Notes: generated by a model from the letters alone, not told the origin. A DNA stretch of 64,000 nt from Myroides odoratus (GCF_001549985.1 NZ_LROZ01000001.1:310001-374000); one strand, 5' to 3'. Counted from the stretch's first letter, positions 9,356 to 19,094 are shown. A program made the numbers and translations.

Positions 9356-10642
9356 TTAATAGTGACATTTACCACACTCAAGTCCACCCATTTGAGCAAC
9401 TGTCAACTTCTCTACTCCGTACTTGTTTGCAAGTTCTTCATGGATTTTAGCATAGTAAGCATTATCCTTTAACTTAACATCAGTCGTTCTGTGACAGTCG
9501 ATACACCATCCCATTGTCAATGGAGAGTGTTGTCTCATGATTTCCATTTCTTCAACTGGTCCGTGGCAAGTTTGACATTCTAAACCAGCAACATTTACGT
9601 GTTGTGAGTGATTGTAGTAAACGAAATCAGGTAAATTATGAATACGAACCCATTTTACAGGCTTCTCTTTACCAGTATATTTTTGAGCAGCAGGATCCCA
9701 TCCAACAGCGTCATATAACTTTTGAATCTCAGCAGTGTAAAACTCTGGAGTATATTTTCCATAGTCTGTTCCAGCATCACCTGTAAACTCACTAATGTTT
9801 TTATGACAGTTCATACAAACATTCAATGATGGAATTCCTGAAGTTTTACTTGATCTTGCAGATGAGTGACAGTATTTACAATCAATACCATTATCTCCTG
9901 CGTGAATTTTGTGTGAAAAGTGAATTGGCTGTACAGGCTCATATCCTTTATCTACTCCTATTTGCATCATATAGCCATAAGCAAAATACGATCCAATTAG
10001 AATAAAGATAATAGTAGAGCAGATTACTAAGAATTGGTTTTTCACAAACGCTTTCCATACTGGAACTGTTTGACGAACCTCTTCTGTTAATCCATTAGCC
10101 TCAACAACTTTATTCAATACTTTTTTAACAAGGAAAAGCATCGTTACCAATAATAACAATACTACTACTAATGCTCCTAATACAATCATATTAGAAACTG
10201 CATCTCCACCTGCTCCTTGTCCTTTAGCAGCATCAGCACCTCCAGCCACAGCGGCAGCAGGTTCAGCTTTTGGTTCAGATACATACGCCAAAATATCGTC
10301 AATATTTTGGTCAGATAAACCTGGGAAGTCGTTCATTACAACTTTGTTCCACTCGCTGAACAGTTTTACTGCACGAGCGTCACCAGATTTAATCAAAGAT
10401 GAACTACTTTTAATCCACTTGTGTAGCCACTCTACATCCCCGTCGTGACGTTCAACAACTCCACGAAGTGCAGGTCCAGTAGAAGCCCCGTCTAACTTAT
10501 GACATGCCGCACAGTTAGAATTAAACAATTCCTTACCTTTTGCTGCATCCTGCGCAAACGAAATTGTAGAAAACGATAGCATTAATGCTAAACAAAAGAA
10601 TAAAATCTTTGAAAACGAATTATGGTTACCCACTTTTTTCAT
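9356..10642 (-). CDS. actA: Alternative complex III multiheme cytochrome c subunit ActA with N-terminal monoheme domain
   Basis: First gene of the respiratory operon, 428 residues. A signal peptide ends at SFA near residue 30. Six CxxCH heme sites are visible: CAACH (44-48) in a separate N-terminal cytochrome c domain, then, after a transmembrane helix near 150-170 and another near 205-225, CKYCH, CMNCH, CQTCH, CIDCH and the terminal CGKCH (423-427). The five C-terminal hemes match pentaheme ActA; the extra N-terminal monoheme domain is a fusion seen in Flavobacteriia and probably forms an additional exit for electrons to the oxidase (inference). A -7 box lies about 90 bp upstream on the minus strand. 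Confidence 0.95.
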   Translation of the reverse strand: MKKVGNHNSFSKILFFCLALMLSFSTISFAQDAAKGKELFNSNCAACHKLDGASTGPALRGVVERHDGDVEWLHKWIKSSSSLIKSGDARAVKLFSEWNKVVMNDFPGLSDQNIDDILAYVSEPKAEPAAAVAGGADAAKGQGAGGDAVSNMIVLGALVVVLLLLVTMLFLVKKVLNKVVEANGLTEEVRQTVPVWKAFVKNQFLVICSTIIFILIGSYFAYGYMMQIGVDKGYEPVQPIHFSHKIHAGDNGIDCKYCHSSARSSKTSGIPSLNVCMNCHKNISEFTGDAGTDYGKYTPEFYTAEIQKLYDAVGWDPAAQKYTGKEKPVKWVRIHNLPDFVYYNHSQHVNVAGLECQTCHGPVEEMEIMRQHSPLTMGWCIDCHRTTDVKLKDNAYYAKIHEELANKYGVEKLTVAQMGGLECGKCHY

Positions 10643-10731
10643 AGTTATAAATTGATTTTCAACTAAACTTGGTCTTTCTAATAACAGTAATAATCAACTA
10701 TTATCCAATACACCTTATTTACAAACTCCGA

Positions 10732-10739
10732 CAAAAATA
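10732..10739 (-). promoter_or_regulatory. Candidate -7 box for the act-cox operon
   Basis: On the minus strand this reads TATTTTTG, matching the Bacteroidota -7 consensus TAnnTTTG. It lies 89 bp before the actA ATG. No clear -33 TTG at the usual distance was found, so the assignment is tentative. Confidence 0.35.
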
Positions 10740-10836
10740 CAATTTATGCATAACTCTTAAAACCTTTAACGACCTTAATCTTTAATTTATACGCGTTCTA
10801 AATAAAGGCTTTCCACGCAATTTTCAAGAATAATTG

Positions 10837-10844
10837 TAAATTTG
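10837..10844 (+). promoter_or_regulatory. -7 box for the SPOR-protein gene
   Basis: TAAATTTG matches TAnnTTTG and ends 18 nt before the ATG at 10863, implying a leader of only about 12 nt. This same spacing is repeated at several other genes in the window. Confidence 0.5.
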
Positions 10845-10862
10845 CTTCAAATACATTTCATT

Positions 10863-11243
10863 ATGAGAATTTTAAGAATATTTCCGGTTCTTTTTTGCTT
10901 GTTTTTTACGCATCTTATAAGTTATGCTCAAGAGCGAAACAACGCAATTCAAGAGCCCTTAGCCATAAAAAAACTAGTTGAGGCAAAAAGAAGTACAACA
11001 ACTTCAGGCCTTAACACTGATAAATACAATATTCAAGTTTTTTACGGCAAAAACAATGAGGCAAAAGCCGCACTTAGTCGCGTCAAAAGACTTTATCCAG
11101 ACTTAGAAGCAACCTTAGTTTATTCTAACCCTTCTTATAAAGTTTTAGCAGGAAATTTCAAGACTCGTCTAGAAGCAGAACGATACCTTCAAACCATTAA
11201 AAAGGATTTCGACAACTCGTTACTTCTTCGACCAGGAAAATAA
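10863..11243 (+). CDS. Secreted SPOR-domain protein
   Basis: Small exported protein of 126 residues. The ATG at 10863 is chosen over an upstream TTG at 10842 because the TTG lies inside the -7 box. Residues 1-22 form a signal peptide ending SYA. Residues ~54-123 form a SPOR domain (YNIQVFYGKN... VLAGNFKTRLEAERYL), a fold that binds denuded glycan strands of peptidoglycan and is often found in division-associated proteins. There is no transmembrane anchor, so it is likely free in the periplasm or attached to peptidoglycan. It is monocistronic, ending at a strong bidirectional terminator. The specific role is unknown. Confidence 0.85.
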   Translation: MRILRIFPVLFCLFFTHLISYAQERNNAIQEPLAIKKLVEAKRSTTTSGLNTDKYNIQVFYGKNNEAKAALSRVKRLYPDLEATLVYSNPSYKVLAGNFKTRLEAERYLQTIKKDFDNSLLLRPGK

Positions 11244-11247
11244 AAAC

Positions 11248-11283
11248 AAAAATCCCGTTGTACTGCTGCACAACGGGATTTTT
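11248..11283. terminator. Bidirectional terminator between the SPOR gene and leuS
   Basis: Perfect 14-bp stem AAAAATCCCGTTGT / ACAACGGGATTTTT with an 8-nt loop and T-tracts on both strands, placed between two convergent genes. Confidence 0.92.
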
Positions 11284-11301
11284 TTATTCTATATCGAAAC
11301 A

Positions 11302-14115
11302 TTATCCAACAATGTTGATAATTTTTCCTGGTACTACAATTAATTTTTTAGGTTCACGTCCTTGTAATTGCGCTTGTGTTCTTTCGTCAGCCAAAATTAT
11401 TTGTTCAATTTCTGCTACACTTAAATCCAACGGCAATTCAATTTTAAAACGCATTTTTCCATTAAAAGACACAGGATATTCTTTGGCATCTTCTACTAAA
11501 TATTCTGCTTTAAATTCAGGAAACGCTTGATCTGCGATTGTTCCCGTATGACCTAACATACTCCAAAGTTCTTCAGCAATATGCGGTGCATAAGGAGCAA
11601 CCAACACAGCTAGTGGTTCTAAAATAGCTCGGTGGTGACATTTTTGTTGTCCCAACTCATTTACACAAATCATAAACTGAGAAACCGAAGTATTGAATGA
11701 AAAAGCTTCAATATCTTCCTGTACTTTTTTGATTGTTTTATGCAAAGACTTATACATGTCTTTTGTTGGTTCCTCATCTACAACTACAACAGCAGTATCA
11801 TCCGCATACAATCTCCACAATTTTTTCAAGAAACCAAAAACTCCAGAAATACCAGCTGTATTCCAAGGTTTCGCTTGTTCTAATGGTCCTAAGAACATTT
11901 CGTATAAACGCAGCGTATCCGCACCATATTCTTGGCAAATATCATCTGGATTAACTACATTATAGTAAGACTTAGACATTTTCTCTACTTCATGTCCTAC
12001 AATGTATTTTCCATTTGCATTCAAAATAAATTCTGCAGTCGCATAATCAGGTCTCCACGCTTTAAATCCTTCCGTATCTAATTCTGATGAATTATTAACC
12101 AATCCAACATAGGCATATAACTGCTGTACTTTTTCATCTGTAATCATATCCTTAGAGATGAATGTATTTGTTCCTTCAATTCGGTAAACAAAAGCAGAAG
12201 TACCCAAAATCATCCCTTGGTTGATCAATTTAGCAAAAGGCTCTTCTGTAGGAGCCACGCCCATATCTTTTAAAAACTTATTCCAAAAACGGCTATACAA
12301 TAAATGCCCTGTTGCATGTTCGCTTCCTCCTATATATAAATCAACATTTTGCCAGTAATTCAATGCTTCTTTAGACGCGATAAACTCTTCATTAGTCGGA
12401 TCCATATAACGCATCCAATACCAAGAAGAACCTGCCCAACCTGGCATTGTATTTAATTCTAATGGAAAAATTGTTTGTTCATCAATTAGGTCATTTGAAA
12501 CCACCTTATTATTGATGGTATCCCAAGCCCAAGTATGTGCATTTCCTAAAGGTGGTTGCCCATCCTCAGTTGGTAAATATTTTTCTACTTCTGGTAACAA
12601 GATTGGCAAATAGGCTTTGTCAATCATTTTAGGCAATCCATTTACATAAAACACTGGAAACGGTTCACCCCAATAACGTTGACGAGAGAATACTGCATCA
12701 CGCAAACGGTAATTTGTTTTTCCCTTTCCTTGACCCAATGCCTCAATAGCAGCAATTGCTTTAGCCGAAGCTTCTTTATAAGCTAATCCATTCAAGAAAT
12801 CAGAGTTCTCTAAAACAAAACCTTCTTTTTCAGCAAATGCTTCTTCACTGATGTCTTGATTGAAAATATTTTTAATTGTAATTCCAAAGTGTTTCGCAAA
12901 AGCATAATCACGCGTATCACCAGCAGGAACAGCCATAACAGCTCCTGTTCCATATCCCGCTAATACATAATCTCCAATCCAAATTTCAATTGGTTCTTTC
13001 GTAAAAGGATGTTCTGCATAAGCTCCAGTAAAAACACCTGAGATCTTTTTCACATCTGCCATACGATCGCGCTCACTTCTTTTTGATGTAGCTTCGATAT
13101 ACGCTTCTACTTCTGCTTTTTGCTCTGCCGTTGTGATTTTTCTTACTAAATCATGCTCTGGTGCTAAAGTCATAAAACTCACACCAAAAATTGTATCTGG
13201 GCGTGTTGTAAAAACTTCGATTGTATCCGTTGATTCTTTTAAATTAAAAATCACAGAAGCACCTACTGATTTACCAATCCAATTGCGTTGACTTTCTTTT
13301 AAACTCTCCGTCCAATCAATTGTATTCAATCCTTCCAACAAGCGTTCTGCATAAGCTGAAATACGCATGCTCCATTGTTTCATCTTTTTGCGAATCACAG
13401 GATGTCCTCCGCGTTCAGATAAACCATCTTTAATTTCATCATTCGCTAATACTGTACCCAAAGCTGGACACCAGTTCACTTCTGTTTCTGCTAAATAAGT
13501 TAGACGGTATTGCAACAACACTCGTTCTTTTTCTTCTGCTGAAAAAGTATTCCATTGTGCTGCTGTAAAAATAGCAATAGACTCATCGCAAACCGCTTGT
13601 ACATTTGCATTTCCTTCTTGTTCAAATAACGCAACTAAAGTTGATATTGCTTCTGCTTTATCTGACACCTTATTATACCACGCATTAAACAATTGAATAA
13701 AAATCCATTGTGTATGTTTATAGTAATCCGCATTGGAAGTGCGAATCTCACGAGACCAATCAAAAGAAAATCCAATTTGATCTAATTGTTCTCTATAACG
13801 TGTAATATTTACTTCTGTAGTAATCGCTGGATGCTGTCCTGTTTGAATCGCATATTGTTCAGCAGGTAATCCAAAGCTATCATATCCTTGAGGATGTAGC
13901 ACATTAAAACCTTTGTGTCTTTTGTAACGCGCAAAAATATCTGATGCGATATATCCCAGTGGATGCCCCACGTGCAGTCCCGCTCCTGATGGATAAGGAA
14001 ACATATCTAGTACATAATACTTCGGTTTATCAGATGTATTTGAGGTTTTAAAAGTTTCATTCTCTTTCCAAAACTTTTGCCATTTCGCTTCAATTTCGCT
14101 TGGATTGTATTTCAT
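11302..14115 (-). CDS. leuS: Leucyl-tRNA synthetase
   Basis: Class I aminoacyl-tRNA synthetase charging tRNA-Leu, 937 residues. The ATG at 14115 begins MKYNPSEIEAKWQ, the standard N-terminus; the reading frame is open for 64 more codons upstream, but those are not conserved-looking and run through the promoter. The HIGH-type signature is HVGH (in GLHVGHPLGY near residue 47), and KMSKS is present near residue 711. The CP1 editing domain shows AVPAGDTRDYAFAKH, the Bacteroidota form of the usual AVPAHDERD motif. An insert of about 70 residues precedes NWCPALGTVLANDE, also common in this phylum. It is divergent from ftsX, with a candidate -7 box at 14182-14189. Confidence 0.97.
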   Translation of the reverse strand: MKYNPSEIEAKWQKFWKENETFKTSNTSDKPKYYVLDMFPYPSGAGLHVGHPLGYIASDIFARYKRHKGFNVLHPQGYDSFGLPAEQYAIQTGQHPAITTEVNITRYREQLDQIGFSFDWSREIRTSNADYYKHTQWIFIQLFNAWYNKVSDKAEAISTLVALFEQEGNANVQAVCDESIAIFTAAQWNTFSAEEKERVLLQYRLTYLAETEVNWCPALGTVLANDEIKDGLSERGGHPVIRKKMKQWSMRISAYAERLLEGLNTIDWTESLKESQRNWIGKSVGASVIFNLKESTDTIEVFTTRPDTIFGVSFMTLAPEHDLVRKITTAEQKAEVEAYIEATSKRSERDRMADVKKISGVFTGAYAEHPFTKEPIEIWIGDYVLAGYGTGAVMAVPAGDTRDYAFAKHFGITIKNIFNQDISEEAFAEKEGFVLENSDFLNGLAYKEASAKAIAAIEALGQGKGKTNYRLRDAVFSRQRYWGEPFPVFYVNGLPKMIDKAYLPILLPEVEKYLPTEDGQPPLGNAHTWAWDTINNKVVSNDLIDEQTIFPLELNTMPGWAGSSWYWMRYMDPTNEEFIASKEALNYWQNVDLYIGGSEHATGHLLYSRFWNKFLKDMGVAPTEEPFAKLINQGMILGTSAFVYRIEGTNTFISKDMITDEKVQQLYAYVGLVNNSSELDTEGFKAWRPDYATAEFILNANGKYIVGHEVEKMSKSYYNVVNPDDICQEYGADTLRLYEMFLGPLEQAKPWNTAGISGVFGFLKKLWRLYADDTAVVVVDEEPTKDMYKSLHKTIKKVQEDIEAFSFNTSVSQFMICVNELGQQKCHHRAILEPLAVLVAPYAPHIAEELWSMLGHTGTIADQAFPEFKAEYLVEDAKEYPVSFNGKMRFKIELPLDLSVAEIEQIILADERTQAQLQGREPKKLIVVPGKIINIVG

Positions 14116-14181
14116 AGTAAAAATATCATTTATTACACCTGTTCTTTCTCGATGACTTCGAAAAAAAACGCCAACTTGTCG

Positions 14182-14189
14182 CAAAAATA
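14182..14189 (-). promoter_or_regulatory. Candidate -7 box for leuS
   Basis: Minus strand reads TATTTTTG (consensus TAnnTTTG), 66 bp before the leuS ATG. No matching -33 TTG with the expected spacing was seen. Confidence 0.35.
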
Positions 14190-14252
14190 AACTATATTTA
14201 TAACAATTAGAAAAGTTTAATCGTAATTGTGTTTTAAAAACACTTTTGTTTT

Positions 14253-14260
14253 TTAATTTT
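14253..14260 (+). promoter_or_regulatory. Near-consensus -7 box for the ftsX operon
   Basis: TAATTTTA differs from TAnnTTTG only at the last base and lies 20 nt before the ftsX ATG, the same spacing as other boxes in this window. Confidence 0.35.
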
Positions 14261-14280
14261 ACAGCTTTAAAAATTGCATT

Positions 14281-15162
14281 ATGACGTCTACTTATGAAAA
14301 ATACCAAAAGCGAAAATTAATTTCGTCTTATTTTTCTGTAATACTAAGTATTTTCTTGGTTCTATCTTTATTAGGGGCCTTGAGTTTATTTGTAATTAAC
14401 TCCAAAAGAATATCGAATAATTTCCGAGAAAATATTCCTATGACTATTTTCTTTAACGATAAGGCTTCTCAAACAGAATTTGACGCATTCTCTAAGAAAT
14501 TAAGCGAGTCTCCGTACATCAAAAGCTTTGACTTTATTTCTAAAGAAGCTGCAGCAGAAAGTCAAAAAGAAGATTTAGGAGAGAATTTCTTGGAATTCTT
14601 GGGCTACAATCCCCTTCAAAACTCGTATGATATCTATATTCAAGGAGATTATGTTGTAACGGATAGTTTAGCCACTATAGAAAAAGACTTTTTGAAGACA
14701 CCAAATATTGAAGAAATTCTTTATGACAAGCAACTTGTTGAATTAGTCAATCACAACATTACGCGCATCACGAATTGGGTACTGATTATTGCAGCTATCT
14801 TAACAGTGGTTTCTATGTTACTAATCAACAGCTCTTTGCGCTTATTGATTTTTTCAAGTCGCTTTACCATTAAAACCATGCAAATGGTTGGAGCAACTAA
14901 AAACTTTATTCGCCGTCCATTCATTTGGCACAGCATGCGTTTAGGCCTAATTGGATCAATATTAGCCGTTATTGCCTTAGTTGCCCTAACCTTCTACCTC
15001 GATAAGAAATTTCCTGATCTAGAACTTAATCCTGCAGTAAATTATATGCCGTTGGTTATTGTTGGACTGGGTATCATCCTAACGGGTATTATTATTACAA
15101 CCATTAGTACTTTCTTCGCTACACAGCGATTCTTAAACCTTAAATCAGACGAACTATACTAG
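14281..15162 (+). CDS. ftsX: Cell division permease-like protein FtsX
   Basis: Membrane partner of the ATPase FtsE; together they activate septal peptidoglycan hydrolases across the inner membrane. It has 293 residues with four transmembrane helices (near 20-40, 163-183, 215-238 and 258-282) and a large periplasmic domain between the first and second, as in FtsX. ftsE is not adjacent, which is usual in Bacteroidota. It is the first gene of an operon: DUF3098 starts 2 bp after its stop, followed by uppP and truB. Confidence 0.93.
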   Translation: MTSTYEKYQKRKLISSYFSVILSIFLVLSLLGALSLFVINSKRISNNFRENIPMTIFFNDKASQTEFDAFSKKLSESPYIKSFDFISKEAAAESQKEDLGENFLEFLGYNPLQNSYDIYIQGDYVVTDSLATIEKDFLKTPNIEEILYDKQLVELVNHNITRITNWVLIIAAILTVVSMLLINSSLRLLIFSSRFTIKTMQMVGATKNFIRRPFIWHSMRLGLIGSILAVIALVALTFYLDKKFPDLELNPAVNYMPLVIVGLGIILTGIIITTISTFFATQRFLNLKSDELY

Positions 15163-15164
15163 AT

Positions 15165-15410
15165 ATGAAAAAAGATAACAACCCTTCAGGCTTTTTGTTT
15201 TCCAAACAAAATTATACCTTACTTCTAGTAAGTTTTGCAATTATAGCCTTGAGTTTTATTCTTATGGGTGGAGCTTCTAATGATGATCCTACACAATTTA
15301 ATGAGGCCATCTACAGTTTTAGAAGAATTCACTTGGCACCAGCTGTGTTTTTTATTGGTATTGGTGTAGCTATTTATTCCATTTTTAAAAAAGATAAAAA
15401 ACAATCATAA
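15165..15410 (+). CDS. DUF3098 family small membrane protein
   Basis: An 81-residue protein with two transmembrane helices (near 19-36 and 54-73), a short N-terminal Phe/Ser segment and a GGASNDDP-like loop, matching DUF3098. The function is unknown. The gene is regularly found between ftsX and uppP in Flavobacteriia, and here it lies 2 bp after ftsX and 12 bp before uppP, so a role in the envelope or division is inferred from context only. Confidence 0.85.
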   Translation: MKKDNNPSGFLFSKQNYTLLLVSFAIIALSFILMGGASNDDPTQFNEAIYSFRRIHLAPAVFFIGIGVAIYSIFKKDKKQS

Positions 15411-15422
15411 CAAACTAATTTT

Positions 15423-16232
15423 ATGGATTTAATACAAGCCATCCTTCTAGCTATTGTAGAAGGACTTACTGAATATTTACCTGTTTCATCCACTGCTCAT
15501 ATGATCTTTTTGAGTTCGTATTACGGGATTCAGGAAGATGATTTCGTCAAACTTTTTCAAACCGCTATTCAATTCGGAGCTATCCTAGCTGTAGTTGTTC
15601 TTTATTGGCGTAAATTTTTTGATTTCAGTCGTATTTCATTCTATAAAAAACTAGTTTTCGCCGTTATTCCAGCCCTTGTTTTAGGGAAGTTATTAGACGA
15701 TAAAATTGATGCTGTTCTAGGAGAAACCATCTACATTGCTATCATGTTAATTGTCGGCGGATTCGTCCTGATTTTCATTGATAAATACTTCAAAAATCCC
15801 AAAACAGTACGCGAAGAAGACATTACCATCAAACAAGCGGTAACAATTGGTTTTTGGCAATGTTTAGCGATGATGCCTGGAACAAGCCGCTCTGCAGCCT
15901 CAATTATCGGAGGAATGCAACAAGGGCTTTCTCGTCAGGTAGCTGCCGAGTTTTCATTCTTTTTAGCGGTACCTACGATGGCTGCTGTAACCGTATATTC
16001 AATCGTATTCAAAAAATACGAATCTGGAAAAATGGGATATGAATTACTTTTTGACAATACAGACAACTTAAAATTATTCCTTTTAGGCAACGTTTTAGCT
16101 TTTATTGTTTCTATTGTTGCCATCAAATTTTTCATTGGAATTATCAAAAAATACGGATTTAAACCTTGGGGATACTACCGCATCATTGCTGGTGTTCTTT
16201 TATTGATCTACTTCGGATACTTAAAAAACTAA
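15423..16232 (+). CDS. uppP: Undecaprenyl-diphosphatase (UppP/BacA family)
   Basis: Integral membrane phosphatase that recycles undecaprenyl diphosphate to the monophosphate carrier used for peptidoglycan and other surface glycans; it can also confer bacitracin tolerance. It has 269 residues with about eight helices. Both signature motifs are intact: EGLTEYLPVSSTAH near residues 13-26 and PGTSRSAASIIGG near 157-169. It is the third gene of the ftsX operon, and truB begins 2 bp after its stop. Confidence 0.96.
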   Translation: MDLIQAILLAIVEGLTEYLPVSSTAHMIFLSSYYGIQEDDFVKLFQTAIQFGAILAVVVLYWRKFFDFSRISFYKKLVFAVIPALVLGKLLDDKIDAVLGETIYIAIMLIVGGFVLIFIDKYFKNPKTVREEDITIKQAVTIGFWQCLAMMPGTSRSAASIIGGMQQGLSRQVAAEFSFFLAVPTMAAVTVYSIVFKKYESGKMGYELLFDNTDNLKLFLLGNVLAFIVSIVAIKFFIGIIKKYGFKPWGYYRIIAGVLLLIYFGYLKN

Positions 16233-16234
16233 AC

Positions 16235-16936
16235 ATGCAATTTTCAGCTGAAGCTTTTCAGGAAGGTCAAGTCTTATTGATTGACAAACCTTTACATTGG
16301 TCTTCTTTCCAAGCCGTAAATAAAATTAAATGGCTCTTAAAGAAAGAATATGGTCTTAAAAAAATCAAAGTAGGGCACGCAGGAACATTAGATCCTTTAG
16401 CTACTGGATTATTATTGATTTGTACAGGAAAAGCCACTAAAACAATTACAGATTTACAAGGTCAAGAAAAAGAATATACGGGTACTTTTTATTTAGGTGC
16501 TACAACACCTTCCTATGATCTTGAAACAGCGATTAATCAAACCTTTCCTATCGATCATATCACAACAGGAATGATAGAGCAAACAAGGGCAAGCTTCTTA
16601 GGTACAACCGAGCAACGCCCTCCTATTTTCTCTGCTTTAAAAAAGGACGGAAAAAGGTTATATGAGCACGCTAGAAAAGGAGAAGAAGTAGAAATAAGCA
16701 CACGTCCTATTACTATTTCAGACTTCGAACTCACTCGTGTTGCACTACCTGAAATTGATTTCAGAGTTGCTTGTTCCAAAGGAACTTATATCCGTTCCCT
16801 TGCTTTTGATTTTGGAGAAAAACTAAATAGTGGTGCCCATTTAAGTGCTTTACGCCGAACCAAAATTGGCGACTATGATGTAGCAAATGCCTTGAGTATT
16901 GAGGAATTTGAGAAAAGGGTAACAGTTGTTGGTTAA
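16235..16936 (+). CDS. truB: tRNA pseudouridine-55 synthase TruB
   Basis: Converts uridine 55 of the T-loop of tRNAs to pseudouridine. The ATG at 16235 gives 233 residues starting MQFSAEAF, 2 bp after uppP; an in-frame extension into uppP is rejected. The catalytic motif GHAGTLDPLATGLL has the nucleophile Asp53. Typical KxGH and LRRT (residues ~205-209) motifs are present. It lacks the C-terminal PUA domain found in longer TruB proteins, which is usual for Bacteroidota. Last gene of the operon, ending at a clear terminator. Confidence 0.96.
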   Translation: MQFSAEAFQEGQVLLIDKPLHWSSFQAVNKIKWLLKKEYGLKKIKVGHAGTLDPLATGLLLICTGKATKTITDLQGQEKEYTGTFYLGATTPSYDLETAINQTFPIDHITTGMIEQTRASFLGTTEQRPPIFSALKKDGKRLYEHARKGEEVEISTRPITISDFELTRVALPEIDFRVACSKGTYIRSLAFDFGEKLNSGAHLSALRRTKIGDYDVANALSIEEFEKRVTVVG

Positions 16937-16955
16937 CTGTTAACCGTAAAATATA

Positions 16956-16980
16956 AAAGGCTACTCTAAGAGTAGCCTTT
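16956..16980. terminator. Terminator after truB
   Basis: Stem AAAGGCTACT / AGTAGCCTTT with a 5-nt loop. A near-palindrome GGTTAAC-T-GTTAACC (16931-16945) sits just before it and overlaps the truB stop codon. Confidence 0.85.
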
Positions 16981-17002
16981 CGCATTCATCGTATTAAAGC
17001 AA

Positions 17003-17383
17003 TTATTCATTTAAAATTACTTCCTCAAGCTCAGGAAGCTCTTCCGGTGTAAACATACGATAATGTATTTGGAAGGTCTTTTGTTTGGGTATTTCTAAAG
17101 AGAAACCACCAGCTCCAAAACCATCTGTTACGTCTAAAGTAAAATGAGCGTGTTTCCAATACTCAAATAAGTCGCGGTCAACCCAAAAGTCAAAGCCACA
17201 CACTTGTCCAATTTTGACATCTCTCCGTCTTAAGTAATACCCTCCCTTCACAAAACACATGGGTTGTGTACCTTCACAGCAACCTCCTGCTTGATAAAAC
17301 ATCAAGTCGCCATGTTCAGCCTGTAATTCTTGTATCAAGGCTTTTGCTTTCTCTGTTGCATCAATTCGGCTAACTTTCGACAT
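17003..17383 (-). CDS. DUF779 family protein
   Basis: A 126-residue protein of the DUF779 family, small proteins that are almost always encoded next to NAD-dependent aldehyde dehydrogenases; the biochemical role is not known. Visible features are a Cys-Cys pair in GGCCEG (about residues 34-39), a third cysteine in PMCFVKGG and a fourth in VCGFDFWVD, which might bind metal or an intermediate (inference). It starts 11 bp after the aldehyde dehydrogenase, so the two form an operon. Confidence 0.88.
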   Translation of the reverse strand: MSKVSRIDATEKAKALIQELQAEHGDLMFYQAGGCCEGTQPMCFVKGGYYLRRRDVKIGQVCGFDFWVDRDLFEYWKHAHFTLDVTDGFGAGGFSLEIPKQKTFQIHYRMFTPEELPELEEVILNE

Positions 17384-17394
17384 CTTATTTTCTT

Positions 17395-18900
17395 TTAAAA
17401 GAATCCTAATTTATTTTTATTGTACGAAATCAACATGTTTTTTGTTTGACGGTAATGCCCTAACATCATTTTGTGATTTTCACGTCCAATACCTGATTGT
17501 TTATATCCTCCAAATGGAGCACCTGCAGGGTAACTATGGTAGTTGTTTACCCAAACGCGTCCCGCTTTAATTGCTCTTGGAATTTGATATAATTGGTGCG
17601 CATCACGCGTCCATACTCCTGCTCCTAATCCATACAACGTATCATTCGCAATTTCAATTGCTTCTTTTTCATCCTTGAATGTTGTTACAGCCAATACTGG
17701 TCCAAAAATTTCCTCTTGGAAAATACGCATCTTATTATTTCCCTTAAACAAGGTTGGTTGGATATAATATCCCGTTTCTAAATCACCGCCTAAGTGATAC
17801 ACATCTCCTCCTACTAATACTTCAGCCCCTTCTTCTTTACCCAGTTTTAGGTAAGAACTAATCTTGTCATATTGAATTTTTGAAGCTTGTGCTCCCATCA
17901 TCGTTGTCGGGTCTAATGGGTTTCCAACTTTAATTGCCTTTACGCGCTCAATAACACGGGCAATAAATTTATCGTAAATACTTTCTTGAATCAACAAACG
18001 AGACGGACAAGTACAAATTTCCCCTTGGTTAAGAGCAAATAATACCGCCCCTTCAATCGCCTTGTCTAGGTATTCATCATCGTGATCCATGATTGATTCA
18101 AAGAATACGTTTGGCGACTTCCCTCCTAGTTCTAAAGTAACAGGGATAATGTTTTCTGTTGCATATTGCATCACTAAGCGTCCAGTTGCTGTAGAACCAG
18201 TAAACGCTGCTTTGTTAATCTTAGGATTTGTCACTAGTTTTTGTCCTAATTCAGAACCGAATCCATTGACAACGTTTATTACACCTGCTGGAATTAAATC
18301 TCCAATCAACTCCATCAGCACCATAATTGAAATTGGCGTACTCTCTGCTGGTTTTAATACCACACAGTTTCCTGCTGCTAATGCTGGAGCTAATTTCCAA
18401 ACCGCCATTAAAATTGGGAAGTTCCATGGAATAATTTGAGCCACAATTCCAAGTGGTTCATGTACAATCATAGAAACGGTATGTTCATCCAATTCAACTA
18501 CAGCACCTTCCTCTGCTCGAATCACACCTGCGAAATAGCGGAAATGATCAATAGCCAATGGAATATCCGCATTCATCGTTTCGCGTATCGCTTTTCCGTT
18601 GTCTACAGTTTCGACTTGAGCAATATAATCCAAATTTTGCTCCATGCGATCTGCAATGCGGTTTAAGATATTACTGCGTTCTGTTGCTGATGTACGGCTC
18701 CATGTTTCAAACGCTTTCTCTGCGGCGTCAATGGCTAAAATTAAATCCTCTTCTGTTGAGTGCGCTGCTTTAGCAAATGGTTTTCCCGTAATAGGCGTAA
18801 TAGAATCGAAGTAGTTCCCTTTTACTGGTTCAACAAATTTTCCATTAATATAGTTTCCGTATTTTTCTTTAAACTTAGGAAATTGAATATTGTTTGACAT
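17395..18900 (-). CDS. NAD-dependent aldehyde dehydrogenase
   Basis: Oxidises an aldehyde to its carboxylic acid with NAD(P). It has 501 residues, the usual length. The catalytic cysteine is Cys296 in [11 protein letters not shown]; the general base glutamate lies in [10 protein letters not shown] near residue 265, and the cofactor motif FTGSTATG is near 242. The double-Cys CTC form and the DUF779 partner are typical of the AcoD/ExaC-like group acting on acetaldehyde or similar small aldehydes (family knowledge); the true substrate is not shown. Upstream is a 194-bp gap shared with the divergent YiiX-like gene. Confidence 0.93.
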   Translation of the reverse strand: MSNNIQFPKFKEKYGNYINGKFVEPVKGNYFDSITPITGKPFAKAAHSTEEDLILAIDAAEKAFETWSRTSATERSNILNRIADRMEQNLDYIAQVETVDNGKAIRETMNADIPLAIDHFRYFAGVIRAEEGAVVELDEHTVSMIVHEPLGIVAQIIPWNFPILMAVWKLAPALAAGNCVVLKPAESTPISIMVLMELIGDLIPAGVINVVNGFGSELGQKLVTNPKINKAAFTGSTATGRLVMQYATENIIPVTLELGGKSPNVFFESIMDHDDEYLDKAIEGAVLFALNQGEICTCPSRLLIQESIYDKFIARVIERVKAIKVGNPLDPTTMMGAQASKIQYDKISSYLKLGKEEGAEVLVGGDVYHLGGDLETGYYIQPTLFKGNNKMRIFQEEIFGPVLAVTTFKDEKEAIEIANDTLYGLGAGVWTRDAHQLYQIPRAIKAGRVWVNNYHSYPAGAPFGGYKQSGIGRENHKMMLGHYRQTKNMLISYNKNKLGFF

Positions 18901-19045
18901 AAATAACGCTGTTTTAAATGGTTAATTTTCCTAATATACAACTAATTACACCTAAAGGCAATCCCAGTTGATGGATTATATAAAATTTAACACAATCCTA
19001 AAAGTGGGTTTTCGAAGCAATTGGATAAAGGATTGACGGCTTCCA

Positions 19046-19076
19046 TTGCTTATCTAAAGAGATAATTTTACTTTTG
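19046..19076 (+). promoter_or_regulatory. Promoter (-33 TTG and -7 box) for the YiiX-like gene
   Basis: TTG at 19046-19048 and TACTTTTG at 19069-19076, separated by 20 nt, match the Bacteroidota promoter. The -7 box ends 18 nt before the ATG at 19095. Confidence 0.5.
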
Positions 19077-19094
19077 TCCAAACACGAAAAGAAT

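Noticed and set aside
14116-14307. 64-codon N-terminal extension of leuS
   Set aside because: It would cover the leuS promoter and the ftsX start; the standard LeuRS N-terminus begins at the ATG at 14115.
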